Source of the DNA: an uncultured Collinsella sp.
GTDB taxonomy: Bacteria; Actinomycetota; Coriobacteriia; Coriobacteriales; Coriobacteriaceae
NCBI GenBank assembly: GCA_900549135.1
Contig: URNI01000093.1
Location: forward strand, 1-7,727
DNA length: 7,727 nucleotides
Reading direction: 5' to 3'
Shown: in pieces, positions 1 to 5,783 of the stretch
Position numbering within the stretch: the first letter of the stretch is position 1
Layout of the letters: each line of letters begins with the position of its first letter
Notes under the pieces: model-generated
What the model saw: the letters and a program-made list of their open reading frames with translations, nothing else
The model's database searches: none
What the model was told of the DNA's origin: nothing
Program-made: the position numbers and the translations under genes

Positions 1-14
1 TTTCAAAACCAAGC

Positions 15-28
15 CCGGCCCCGGCCGG
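15..28 (-). terminator. Possible weak terminator after the metal ATPase
   Basis: Read on the minus strand, a 5-bp GC-only stem (CCGGC/GCCGG, loop of four) lies 15 bases after the ATPase stop codon and is followed by GCTTGGTTTTG. The short stem and interrupted T run make this only a plausible intrinsic terminator. Confidence 0.35.
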
Positions 29-42
29 ACAGCCCACGAACG

Positions 43-1995
43 CTACAGGTTCTTGACACCCATCGCGCGCATGGCGTTCAGGATGGCGATGATCGCCACG
101 CCTACGTCGCCGAACACGGCAAGCCACATGTTGGCGATGCCGAGTGCTGCCAGCACTAGAATCAGCAACTTAACGCCCAGCGCAAAGATGATGTTCTGCC
201 AGACAATCGTCATGGTCTTGCGTGCCACGCGGATCGCGCGGGAAATGTTGGACGGCTTGTCGTCCATGAGCACGACATCGGCGGCCTCGATCGCAGCGTC
301 AGAACCCATAGCGCCCATGGCAATGCCCACATCGGCGCGCGTAAGCACGGGCGCATCGTTGATGCCGTCGCCCACAAAGGCGAGCTTGCCCTTGCCACTC
401 TCGGTTGCAAGCAGCGCCTCGACGCGCTCGACCTTATCGCCCGGCAGCAGCTGCGCGTGGAACTCGTCGAGACTGAGTTGCTTGGCCACAGACGCCGCAA
501 CCTCCTCGCGGTCGCCCGTGAGCATGACGGTGCGTTTGACGCCGGCAGCGTGCAAGTCGCGAATCGCCTGCTCGGCATCGGCCTTTATGGTGTCGGCAAT
601 TACGATATGGCCGGCGTACGTGTCATCGACCAGTACATGGAGGATCGTACCGACGACCTCGCAATTGGGAGCGTCGATACCGGCTGCAGCAAGCATCTTG
701 GCATTGCCGACGACGACGCGCTTGCCGTCGATGGTTGCCGTCACGCCGTGGCCCGCGTCGTTGGCGGAGTCGCTAACGCGCTTGGGGTCGACCTCGCCTT
801 GGTAGGCGACACGTACGGACTGCGCGATGGGGTGATCGGAGAACGACTCAGCAAGGGCTGCGACTTCGAGCAACGACTGCTCGGTATAGCCGGCCTCGGG
901 GTGTACCGCGACCACCGAGAACGTGCCGTTGGTGAGGGTGCCCGTCTTGTCAAAGACGACGGTGTCCACGTCGGCGAGCGTCTCGAGGTAGTTAGAACCC
1001 TTGATGAGAACGCCCAGCTTGGACGCGCCGCCGATGCCGCCAAAGAAGCTCAGCGGCACGCTGATCACGAGCGCGCACGGGCAGCTGACGACCAGGAAGG
1101 TCAGGCCGCGCAGGATCCAGTCGGACCAGGCGCCGGTGACCAAGCCGCCGCCGAGCGCGAGTACCGCGGCCGCGCCGGTGACGGCGGGCGTGTAGACGCG
1201 GGCGAAGCGCGTGATGAAGTTCTCGGTACGCGCCTTCTTTTCGCTGGCGTTTTCTACGAGCTCCAGGACGCGCGCGACAGTGGACTCGCCAAATGGCTTG
1301 GTGGTGCGCACGTGGATGAGCCCCGTCATGTTGATGCAGCCGCTGATGATATCGTCTCCGGTTTTGGCCGGGCGGGGGACCGACTCACCGGTAAGGGCGG
1401 CGGTGTCGAGCTGGGTTTCGCCCTCGACGATGACGCCGTCGATAGGCACGCGCTCGCCGGGCTTGACCACGATCACGGTGCCGACCGCGATGTCATCGGG
1501 GAAGACCTGTTCGAGTGAGCCGTCGGGTTGCTCGACGTTGGCGTAGTCGGGCGCGATGTCCATCATGGCGCTGATCGATTTACGGCTCTTGCCCACGGCG
1601 TATGCCTGGAACAGCTCGCCGACCTGGTAGAACAGCATGACGGCGGCGCCTTCGGCCATGTGCGGGTCGGTGTCGGGGAAGAGCACCATGGCAAACGCGC
1701 CGATGGTCGCGACGGCCATGAGGAAGCTCTCGTCGAACGCCTTGCCGCGGCGGATGTTGTTGTATGCCTTTTGGAGCACGTCGTAGCCGGCAATCAAAAA
1801 AGGCACGAGGAACAGTGTGAAGCTGGCGTAGATGTCGCCCGGGGTGCCGAATGCGGCAGTGAGGGTGCCGAGCTCATCGAGGGCGTACACCACCGCAAAA
1901 ATGCCTAGCGCTACCAGGATACGATTGCGCTTATGCTCGAGTGACTCTTTCTTCTTGCGCTGCTTCTTTTTCTTCTTGGGGTCGGCGGTGGCCAT
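43..1995 (-). CDS. zntA: Heavy-metal P-type ATPase, class PIB-2 (Zn/Cd/Pb efflux)
   Basis: This 650-residue inner-membrane pump exports divalent soft metals (Zn2+, Cd2+, Pb2+) using ATP. Visible motifs are TGES (202-205, actuator), CPC (305-307, TM6), DKTGT with phosphorylated D349, the SDHP motif (H388), TGD (493-495) and GDGIND (542-547). The class PIB-2 metal-site residues are also present: K609 in ALGVK (TM7) and D630 in FGDVG (TM8). Eight membrane segments can be traced. I chose the start at 1995 because GGGAGGA lies 9 bases upstream; the open frame continues 23 codons further to 2064 without a better site. The N-terminus is lysine-rich (about residues 4-17) and lacks the usual CxxC HMA domain, which is encoded separately just upstream (2096-2314). 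It is the last gene of the ArsR-HMA-ATPase cluster and has its own operator-like site. The symbol reflects class; cadA would be equally apt. Which metal is physiological cannot be read from sequence. Confidence 0.93.
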   Translation of the reverse strand: MATADPKKKKKQRKKKESLEHKRNRILVALGIFAVVYALDELGTLTAAFGTPGDIYASFTLFLVPFLIAGYDVLQKAYNNIRRGKAFDESFLMAVATIGAFAMVLFPDTDPHMAEGAAVMLFYQVGELFQAYAVGKSRKSISAMMDIAPDYANVEQPDGSLEQVFPDDIAVGTVIVVKPGERVPIDGVIVEGETQLDTAALTGESVPRPAKTGDDIISGCINMTGLIHVRTTKPFGESTVARVLELVENASEKKARTENFITRFARVYTPAVTGAAAVLALGGGLVTGAWSDWILRGLTFLVVSCPCALVISVPLSFFGGIGGASKLGVLIKGSNYLETLADVDTVVFDKTGTLTNGTFSVVAVHPEAGYTEQSLLEVAALAESFSDHPIAQSVRVAYQGEVDPKRVSDSANDAGHGVTATIDGKRVVVGNAKMLAAAGIDAPNCEVVGTILHVLVDDTYAGHIVIADTIKADAEQAIRDLHAAGVKRTVMLTGDREEVAASVAKQLSLDEFHAQLLPGDKVERVEALLATESGKGKLAFVGDGINDAPVLTRADVGIAMGAMGSDAAIEAADVVLMDDKPSNISRAIRVARKTMTIVWQNIIFALGVKLLILVLAALGIANMWLAVFGDVGVAIIAILNAMRAMGVKNL

Positions 1996-2017
1996 GACTC
2001 GTATCCTCCCATTTGAA

Positions 2018-2041
2018 TGTATGAATACTCGCTCATATAAT
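2018..2041 (-). promoter_or_regulatory. Third ArsR/SmtB-type operator, in front of the ATPase
   Basis: The core is TGAATA-CT-CGCTCA (2022-2035), flanked by AT-rich arms ending in TATAAT. It matches the operator at 2757-2780 at 19 of 24 positions and lies in the same orientation, just upstream of the ATPase ribosome binding site. This suggests the sensor also controls the ATPase from inside the cluster. I see no convincing -35/-10 pair here. The closest is TTGCTC (2047-2052) with TATTCA (2022-2027) at a poor 19-base spacing. Confidence 0.7.
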
Positions 2042-2051
2042 TTCGCGAGCA

Positions 2052-2074
2052 AAGGCCGCGGCAATCGCGGCCTT
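2052..2074 (-). terminator. Hairpin between HMA gene and ATPase (terminator or attenuator)
   Basis: A perfect 9-bp stem, AAGGCCGCG/CGCGGCCTT with a 5-base loop, lies 21 bases after the HMA stop. On the minus strand it is followed by only TTT then GCTCG, so termination would be partial. A smaller 6-bp stem (2076-2081 with 2088-2093) precedes it. Together with the operator just downstream, it suggests the ATPase is partly uncoupled from transcription of the two upstream genes. Confidence 0.5.
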
Positions 2075-2095
2075 GCAGGTTGGCGTAAACCTGGG

Positions 2096-2314
2096 CTAGA
2101 GAATGATCTCGCAGTCCGGCTCGGCGTCGGCCGTAAACTCTACAACGCGGTTGAGCACCTCGTCGAACTCAGCATCATCGGCCTCGAGCGTCAGCTTCTG
2201 GGTCATAAAGTTGACGGACACGGATTTGACGCCCTCGAGCTTGGCCAGCTCGTCCTGAAGCTCACGCGCGCAGTTGGCGCAGTCGATCTCGTCGAGTTTA
2301 AACTGCTTTTTCAT
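2096..2314 (-). CDS. Stand-alone HMA-domain metal-binding protein
   Basis: This 72-residue soluble protein consists of a single heavy-metal-associated domain. The metal-binding loop is IDCANCA with C12 and C15; the Asp directly before the first Cys is typical of Zn/Cd/Pb-type HMA domains of ZntA/CadA rather than copper ones. The beta-alpha-beta pattern (LEGVKSVSVNF, LTLEADD) fits the ferredoxin-like fold, and a further Cys (C68) lies near the C-terminus. The start is supported by AAAGGA 7 bases upstream of the ATG. It lies 63 bases after the sensor gene and 100 bases before the ATPase gene. As the ATPase lacks such a domain, this protein is probably its detached metal-binding domain or a metallochaperone passing metal to it; that role is inference. 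Confidence 0.9.
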   Translation of the reverse strand: MKKQFKLDEIDCANCARELQDELAKLEGVKSVSVNFMTQKLTLEADDAEFDEVLNRVVEFTADAEPDCEIIL

Positions 2315-2377
2315 GGTGGGTTCCTTTCTCTGTATTTGCGGCTTGGGTGCAGGCCGCGCTGGTACCGTGGTTGGTCG

Positions 2378-2743
2378 CTATTCGCAGATGTGGCTCATGC
2401 CTTGGTTGAGCATGGTGTAGACGTGGTCGTCGGCGAGCGAGTAGAGGATATTGCGCCCGTCGCGCCGGAATTTAACCAGGTGCGACTGCTTGAGTGTGCG
2501 CAGCTGGTGCGACACCGCGGACTGCGAGGTTTCGGTCGCTTCGGCGATGTCTGCCACGCAGAGCTCGCGGCCCATGAGGGCATAGAGGATCTTGATGCGC
2601 GTGGTGTCGCTGAAGACCTTGAACAGGTCGGCGAGGTCGTAGAGAAGCTCCTCGTCGGGAAGGTCCTCGGGCGAGCAGGTGGTCGGGATCGCGGGTTCGG
2701 TGGCCTCGATGTCGAGTTTCGTTTCATCAACGCGGATGCTCAT
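2378..2743 (-). CDS. ArsR/SmtB-family metal-sensing repressor (alpha-5 Zn site)
   Basis: This 121-residue winged-helix repressor is expected to release operator DNA when it binds metal. The helix-turn-helix spans about residues 62-85 (VADIAEATETSQSAVSHQL), followed by the wing (FRRDGRNILYSL). The alpha-5 zinc site of SmtB/CzrA is complete: D105, H107, H118 and E121, with the same spacing as SmtB D104/H106/H117/E120. E121 is the last residue. There is also C62 in ELCVAD (the SmtB C61 position) and C23 in the N-terminal arm, but not the second alpha-3 Cys of the CadC/ArsR ELCVCD motif, favouring a zinc-type alpha-5 sensor. AAAGGA at 2751-2756 supports the start. It is first in the cluster and preceded by two operators, so it is probably autoregulated. 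Confidence 0.93.
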   Translation of the reverse strand: MSIRVDETKLDIEATEPAIPTTCSPEDLPDEELLYDLADLFKVFSDTTRIKILYALMGRELCVADIAEATETSQSAVSHQLRTLKQSHLVKFRRDGRNILYSLADDHVYTMLNQGMSHICE

Positions 2744-2756
2744 TGCAATATCCTTT

Positions 2757-2780
2757 CATATGAACATGCGCTCATATAAT
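2757..2780 (-). promoter_or_regulatory. ArsR/SmtB-type operator O1, between promoter and arsR start
   Basis: The core TGAACA-TG-CGCTCA (2761-2774) with ATAT flanks fits the 12-2-12 imperfect dyad bound by ArsR/SmtB repressors. It lies just downstream of the predicted transcription start and abuts the ribosome binding site at 2751-2756. It is the reverse complement of operator O2 at 23 of 24 positions. Confidence 0.82.
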
Positions 2781-2789
2781 TTACTTTCG

Positions 2790-2813
2790 ATTATATGAGT
2801 GCATGTTCATATG
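2790..2813 (-). promoter_or_regulatory. ArsR/SmtB-type operator O2, overlapping the promoter
   Basis: The core TGAGTG-CA-TGTTCA (2796-2809) with ATAT flanks makes a second 12-2-12 dyad. It covers the whole -35/-10 spacer and the -10 box of the sensor promoter, so a bound repressor would block RNA polymerase. It faces O1 in inverted orientation, with nine bases between them and 35 bp centre to centre. Confidence 0.82.
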
Positions 2814-2817
2814 TCAA
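2790..2817 (-). promoter_or_regulatory. Consensus sigma-70-type promoter of the metal-efflux cluster
   Basis: On the minus strand a perfect TTGACA (2817-2812) and a perfect TATAAT (2795-2790) are separated by 16 bases. Transcription would start near 2783 and run into the sensor gene at 2743. Both consensus hexamers imply a strong promoter held down by the repressor whose operators overlap it. Confidence 0.85.
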
Positions 2818-2900
2818 TGACGTTCAGGTAATTCGTTGTACAAAATGATGGGGAATAGTGGACGAGATCCCGGACTGAGCGTTTTTTGATAGTCGATGCC

Positions 2901-2944
2901 AAGGTGGGTACCCTCGTGCCGTGCAAAATATGGAGTATTCTGCA
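2901..2944 (+). repeat. 44-bp repeat copy A (inverted partner of copy B)
   Basis: It begins AAGGTGGGTACCCT, containing the palindrome GGGTACCC, then GTGCAAAAT and GAGTATTC. It matches the reverse complement of copy B at 36 of 44 positions. Within copy A there is also a near-perfect dyad, TGCAAAATA (2922-2930) and TATTCTGCA (2936-2944), which resembles a protein-binding site. No transposase is nearby. Confidence 0.75.
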
Positions 2945-3109
2945 ACTATAGGGGGTCCGCTAATTTATTGCAGGTCATATAATGCAGTTCAAGAGTTATC
3001 TTAGGGTGTTAATCCGATGAGTTCTTCCTCAAATGTTGCCTAACGCTCTCACGCAAGAGTGATTTCGCTTCACATTTGGATCCACTCGAGGGTGATAGAC
3101 ACCCGACCC

Positions 3110-3153
3110 TGCTGAATACTCGCAATTTTGCACATCGCTAGGGTACCCACCTT
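3110..3153 (-). repeat. 44-bp repeat copy B (inverted partner of copy A)
   Basis: Read on the minus strand it shares AAGGTGGGTACCCT, GTGCAAAAT and GAGTATTC with copy A, with changes confined mostly to the two short spacers. It ends 10 bases beyond the nuclease stop codon (3164-3166). Copies A and B bound a 253-bp segment like termini of a small non-autonomous element, but I found no flanking target duplication. Confidence 0.75.
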
Positions 3154-3163
3154 GTTAGCCGGC

Positions 3164-4354
3164 CTAGTTTCCGGCCCCGAAGATCCTGCCCTCGGGCGCG
3201 AGGCTGCTTGTTTGGGCAAATGATGGGCTGTCGGATTCGACTGTCTGCATGTCATCGATTGCCGGAACTTCATTAATTGTCGGGTCATCCAGCGTGATGC
3301 CTTCGAGTGTTGCTTTTTCGAGGTCGATTCGTTGGCGCTCTTCGGAATCCTGGCGAAGCTGCTTCTGAATTCGCCTTTTCTCTTCTATAAACCTTCTGAG
3401 CACAAACTGTCTCAGGTCCTCTTGCATGATTTGAAAGTCTTTTGGCAGACGCGAGGGGCGTACGCCCTCTTTCCGCTGGATTGCTTCCATGACCCTAACG
3501 AAAGAGCTGGCATGCATAAAGGAATAACGGCTGACGGTGATGATTCCGTACCCCATGGACGCAAGTGCATTCTTGCGCTCCTCATCGATGGCGCGGTCTT
3601 CTTCCGCGTCATGATAAAAACCGTTGTATTCAATGTCTGTGCGAGATTTCTTTAGATACGCATCCATAAAGAACTTTTTGCGTCTCGTGAGATTCTTTGC
3701 GGCAGTGGTGACCTGCACCTCGTAATCGGTCTCAATTCCCTTAATACCAAGCCCTCCTTCGCTTTTGGGCAGCGTTAGCATCATGACAAAGGCTGTTTCC
3801 ATAGGAGACCGGCATCCGTCGCGCACACATTGGATCGCCTTTCGGGCAAGGGCCAGACCGTCGCATCTGGTAATGGAATTAAAGAACTGTTTTAGCCTCT
3901 CGGTCGAGGTGAGCGCGAAACGCTCGTTATAAGAGGTGGAAGAGCCGGTTCCAAGGGAGTAAGCGCTGCACAATTCAAAGTAGTACTCCACCAGTTCGCG
4001 AAAAGGGAGATAGGTGGCGGCCTGAAGTGCGCAAAGCTCAACGCCAACAATGAAGATGCCATCTTTGAGCTCTATAAAGCGTGAGTTCGAGAATCGTTTT
4101 GAAGAAACGTGGCATTGACAGTTCACTGCATAGCGCGCATTCCTGCGATCAAACACCATCACCTCGAGGGAATCATTTGCGTCGAGGGAAACATCATGTT
4201 TGGTGAGCCATTCTGCGGCTGCGTCAAGGAGCGTTCCGGTGGGACATGATCCGTAAATCGCGGCAGGGTTACAGGACTCGGTGCCTTTCGCAGACACCGA
4301 ATGCGCGGCCTGGTAGACCGCTTTTGCAGTGGTATGTGACAATACGATACTCAT
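3164..4354 (-). CDS. Hypothetical protein with DUF559/Vsr-like PD-(D/E)XK nuclease domain
   Basis: I do not recognise a named gene in this 396-residue protein. Residues 1-165 are an uncharacterised N-terminal part opening MSIVLSHTTA, with several Cys residues. Residues about 180-275 carry a pattern typical of the Vsr-like endonuclease domain found in DUF559 and AbiEi C-terminal proteins: SPMETA (E186), D231, then IEYNG with E242 eleven residues later, H248, DEERKNAL and a hydrophobic ITVS strand. These fit the E...D...ExN arrangement of PD-(D/E)XK enzymes. Residues 305-350 are charged and probably coiled coil, followed by an acidic, disordered tail. No clear ribosome binding site precedes the ATG, so the start is less certain, though the opening residues look like a family N-terminus. 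The gene stands alone in a visibly AT-richer stretch, bracketed by repeats, suggesting acquisition. A defence or toxin-antitoxin-like role is possible but unproven. Confidence 0.72.
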   Translation of the reverse strand: MSIVLSHTTAKAVYQAAHSVSAKGTESCNPAAIYGSCPTGTLLDAAAEWLTKHDVSLDANDSLEVMVFDRRNARYAVNCQCHVSSKRFSNSRFIELKDGIFIVGVELCALQAATYLPFRELVEYYFELCSAYSLGTGSSTSYNERFALTSTERLKQFFNSITRCDGLALARKAIQCVRDGCRSPMETAFVMMLTLPKSEGGLGIKGIETDYEVQVTTAAKNLTRRKKFFMDAYLKKSRTDIEYNGFYHDAEEDRAIDEERKNALASMGYGIITVSRYSFMHASSFVRVMEAIQRKEGVRPSRLPKDFQIMQEDLRQFVLRRFIEEKRRIQKQLRQDSEERQRIDLEKATLEGITLDDPTINEVPAIDDMQTVESDSPSFAQTSSLAPEGRIFGAGN

Positions 4355-4499
4355 GGTATATTTCGTGTCAGCTAATGCCGTGTTGATGGCGCTGAGTGAA
4401 AAAGTCGTTTTAGAGGTCTAACCAAATGCTGTCCAAAAGCTTGACGCAATTATGAGTTGGTATGCCCTAAATAAAAGTTTTCGCAGCTTACCTATAGCA

Positions 4500-4541
4500 T
4501 ATAACTACTCAATTGCCGCACATTTGATAGTGATGCATCAC
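4500..4541 (-). repeat. Possible diverged third copy (C) of the A/B repeat
   Basis: On the minus strand the perfect palindrome GTGATGCATCAC (4541-4530) is followed, after a spacer, by GTGC, AATT and GAGTA. The order and spacing follow copies A and B (palindrome, 7-8 bases, GTGC, 7-8 bases, GAGTA). Sequence identity is low, so the relation may be chance. Its orientation equals that of copy B, so B and C would flank the nuclease gene as direct repeats. Confidence 0.35.
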
Positions 4542-4635
4542 CATCCGACAACGAATTACGTGTCGGGAATTGGTCGAAATCGTTCAAAATGAGGGTTCAG
4601 AATTTGTGATGGCAGATCTATCTGTGGAACGTAGG

Positions 4636-4671
4636 GCGGTCCCGCTGCGGGGTTTCCCGCTGCGGGACCGC
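4636..4671 (-). terminator. Large GC hairpin after the exonuclease gene
   Basis: An outer 10-bp stem (GCGGTCCCGC/GCGGGACCGC), one mismatched pair and an inner 5-bp stem with a 4-base loop form one hairpin 34 bases after the exonuclease stop. It also reads as two tandem copies of CCCGCTGCGGG (4641-4651, 4656-4666). No T run follows on the minus strand, so it may be a U-less terminator, an mRNA 3' stabiliser or a REP-like element. Confidence 0.55.
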
Positions 4672-4705
4672 TCGTGATCTACGCCGGAGTTTGTCGTAGA
4701 CGTTT

Positions 4706-5674
4706 CTACTTGGCAAACAGGTTCTTGAGGTTGAACTCGGCCTGAACCGTGCGGAGCATGAGGTCGGTGTCGTCGAGGCCCAGGTGCTGCTCGTTGGCGT
4801 CGGCGGCGAGGGTGCCACGGCGGCGCGCCCAGTTCTCGAGCGCGGCGGGTGCGGACTCGCGGGGGAGCGAGCGCACGTCGGCGTCCAGGCTGCGGCAGAT
4901 CTGGCGCGAGTCGATGACGATGATCTTGCCGGCACGGCGCGCCTCGGCGTAGCCGTCCAGGTGAATCTTGAACCAGCTGTCCTCAAAGGCGGCGTTGTGC
5001 GCCATATAGGGGTACTTCTTCATGAGCTTGAGCAGTTGCTTCTGCAGCTCCTTGTTCTCGCGGAACGGCTTTTTGCCGTCGATGTCGTCCCAGGTGATGT
5101 GATGGATGTTCGATAGCGGCACATCCTCGCCGCGGTAGATGTCGGGCAGGCCGCAGTAGTGTGCCTCGGCGTCATGCGGGACGGCGTCGCTGGTGAGCTC
5201 CATGATCTCCCAGCCCACGTTGATGATATAGCCGCGCTCGGGTGCACGGCCGGTGGTCTCGATGTCGATACCGAGCACGGTGCCCTGGATGGGCTTGCGG
5301 GCGTAGGCCACGCCGAGCGCGTCGCGGTCGCCGCGGATTTCGCGCATAACGGACGCGGCGGTGCGCTTTTGCATCTTGCCGATGGCGGCGCAGGTGTCGG
5401 CATCGGACAGGCCGCGCGAAAGCGTCGCGGGCGTCACGTTGCGCAGGCGTGCCTCGCCAATCTGGTCGCACAGGTCGCGGTTGCGGTCGGCCAGGTCGCG
5501 CACGGTAGCAAAGTCGAAGCCGGGGTCGCCCTCGGCGGTAGAGTACTCGGTCTCGAGCACTTTGAGGGCCTCCTCGCCCTTCTGGCGCTCGGACTCCATG
5601 GCGCCGTGATCGCCATAGATAAACATGGGGATAAACGGCTGGCGCTCGTATTCGAGTGCTTGCGAAACGTTCAT
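4706..5674 (-). CDS. DnaQ-like DEDDh 3'-5' exonuclease
   Basis: This 322-residue protein has a DEDDh exonuclease domain in about residues 130-310. Motif I is GIDIETTG (D137, E139), motif II is HNAAFEDSWF, and motif III is HLGLDD with H297 and D302 at the DnaQ spacing. In motif II the position normally holding Asp is Glu (E231), directly followed by D232. The first 130 residues are an extra N-terminal region of unknown role, largely helical and charged. The start at 5674 is set by AAGGAG six bases upstream; the frame stays open 26 codons further without such a site. Proteins of this fold act in proofreading, repair or RNA trimming; the substrate here cannot be told. It is transcribed divergently from the metal exporter and ends before a strong hairpin. 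Its GC-rich composition contrasts with the neighbouring nuclease gene. Confidence 0.88.
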   Translation of the reverse strand: MNVSQALEYERQPFIPMFIYGDHGAMESERQKGEEALKVLETEYSTAEGDPGFDFATVRDLADRNRDLCDQIGEARLRNVTPATLSRGLSDADTCAAIGKMQKRTAASVMREIRGDRDALGVAYARKPIQGTVLGIDIETTGRAPERGYIINVGWEIMELTSDAVPHDAEAHYCGLPDIYRGEDVPLSNIHHITWDDIDGKKPFRENKELQKQLLKLMKKYPYMAHNAAFEDSWFKIHLDGYAEARRAGKIIVIDSRQICRSLDADVRSLPRESAPAALENWARRRGTLAADANEQHLGLDDTDLMLRTVQAEFNLKNLFAK

Positions 5675-5755
5675 AGACTGCTCCTTGGACGGGCCGCGTC
5701 GCGCGGTTCGGTGGCATTGAGTTATGGCGAGATGATAGTTTACCATGGGCAACTA

Positions 5756-5783
5756 TTGGCACCACGTCTAGGTCAACTACAAT
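5756..5783 (+). promoter_or_regulatory. Likely promoter of the metal exporter gene
   Basis: TTGGCA (5756-5761) and TACAAT (5778-5783) each match consensus at five of six bases and are separated by 16 bases. The transcript would start near 5790, giving a leader of about 55 bases, too short for a manganese (yybP-ykoY) riboswitch. A second TACAAT at 5808-5813 lacks a properly spaced -35. Confidence 0.6.

Larger units (their letters stand above)
2814..3163. other. 350-bp gene-free stretch, AT-rich, with inverted repeats
   Basis: No credible gene is visible on either strand. The stretch holds the efflux promoter's -35 end at its left border and the two 44-bp repeat copies described separately (2901-2944, 3110-3153). 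The 165 bases between the copies show no clear structure or start codon with a ribosome binding site. A short open frame entering from 3288 (minus) is out of frame with the nuclease gene and looks accidental. Confidence 0.7.
4355..4705. other. 351-bp gene-free stretch upstream of the nuclease gene
   Basis: No gene is supported here. It should contain the promoter of the nuclease gene (minus strand), but I see no strong -35/-10 pair. Other contents are a diverged repeat copy with a 12-bp palindrome (4500-4541) and a GC-rich hairpin after the exonuclease gene (4636-4671). The base composition up to about 4620 is AT-rich like the nuclease gene, then changes to GC-rich. Confidence 0.6.

Noticed and set aside
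457..1518. Long open frame (353 codons) on the plus strand opposite the ATPase
   Set aside because: It is fully antisense to a gene with every P-type ATPase motif, has repetitive Gly/Ala/Asp/Arg composition, and is typical of shadow frames in GC-rich DNA.
2338..2357. Short GCGGC/GCCGC stem between the sensor and HMA genes
   Set aside because: Five base pairs with a ten-base loop and no T run are too weak to call a regulatory structure in GC-rich DNA.
1832..2779. Plus-strand open frame of 315 codons across the HMA and sensor genes
   Set aside because: It runs antisense through two well-recognised genes, their operators and intergenic gaps, with no recognisable domain.
2775..2780. Plus-strand TATAAT in operator O1 as a divergent promoter
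   Set aside because: No -35-like sequence lies at a fitting distance and no gene follows on the plus strand; it is the mirror of the operator's own TATA arm.
3157..3180. Small GCCGG/CCGGC stem at the nuclease stop codon as a terminator
   Set aside because: The stem is five base pairs, part of it lies within the coding end, and no T run follows.
4609..4677. Tiny plus-strand frame of 22 codons across the GC hairpin
   Set aside because: No ribosome binding site, and most of it is the repeated palindrome; it is probably accidental.
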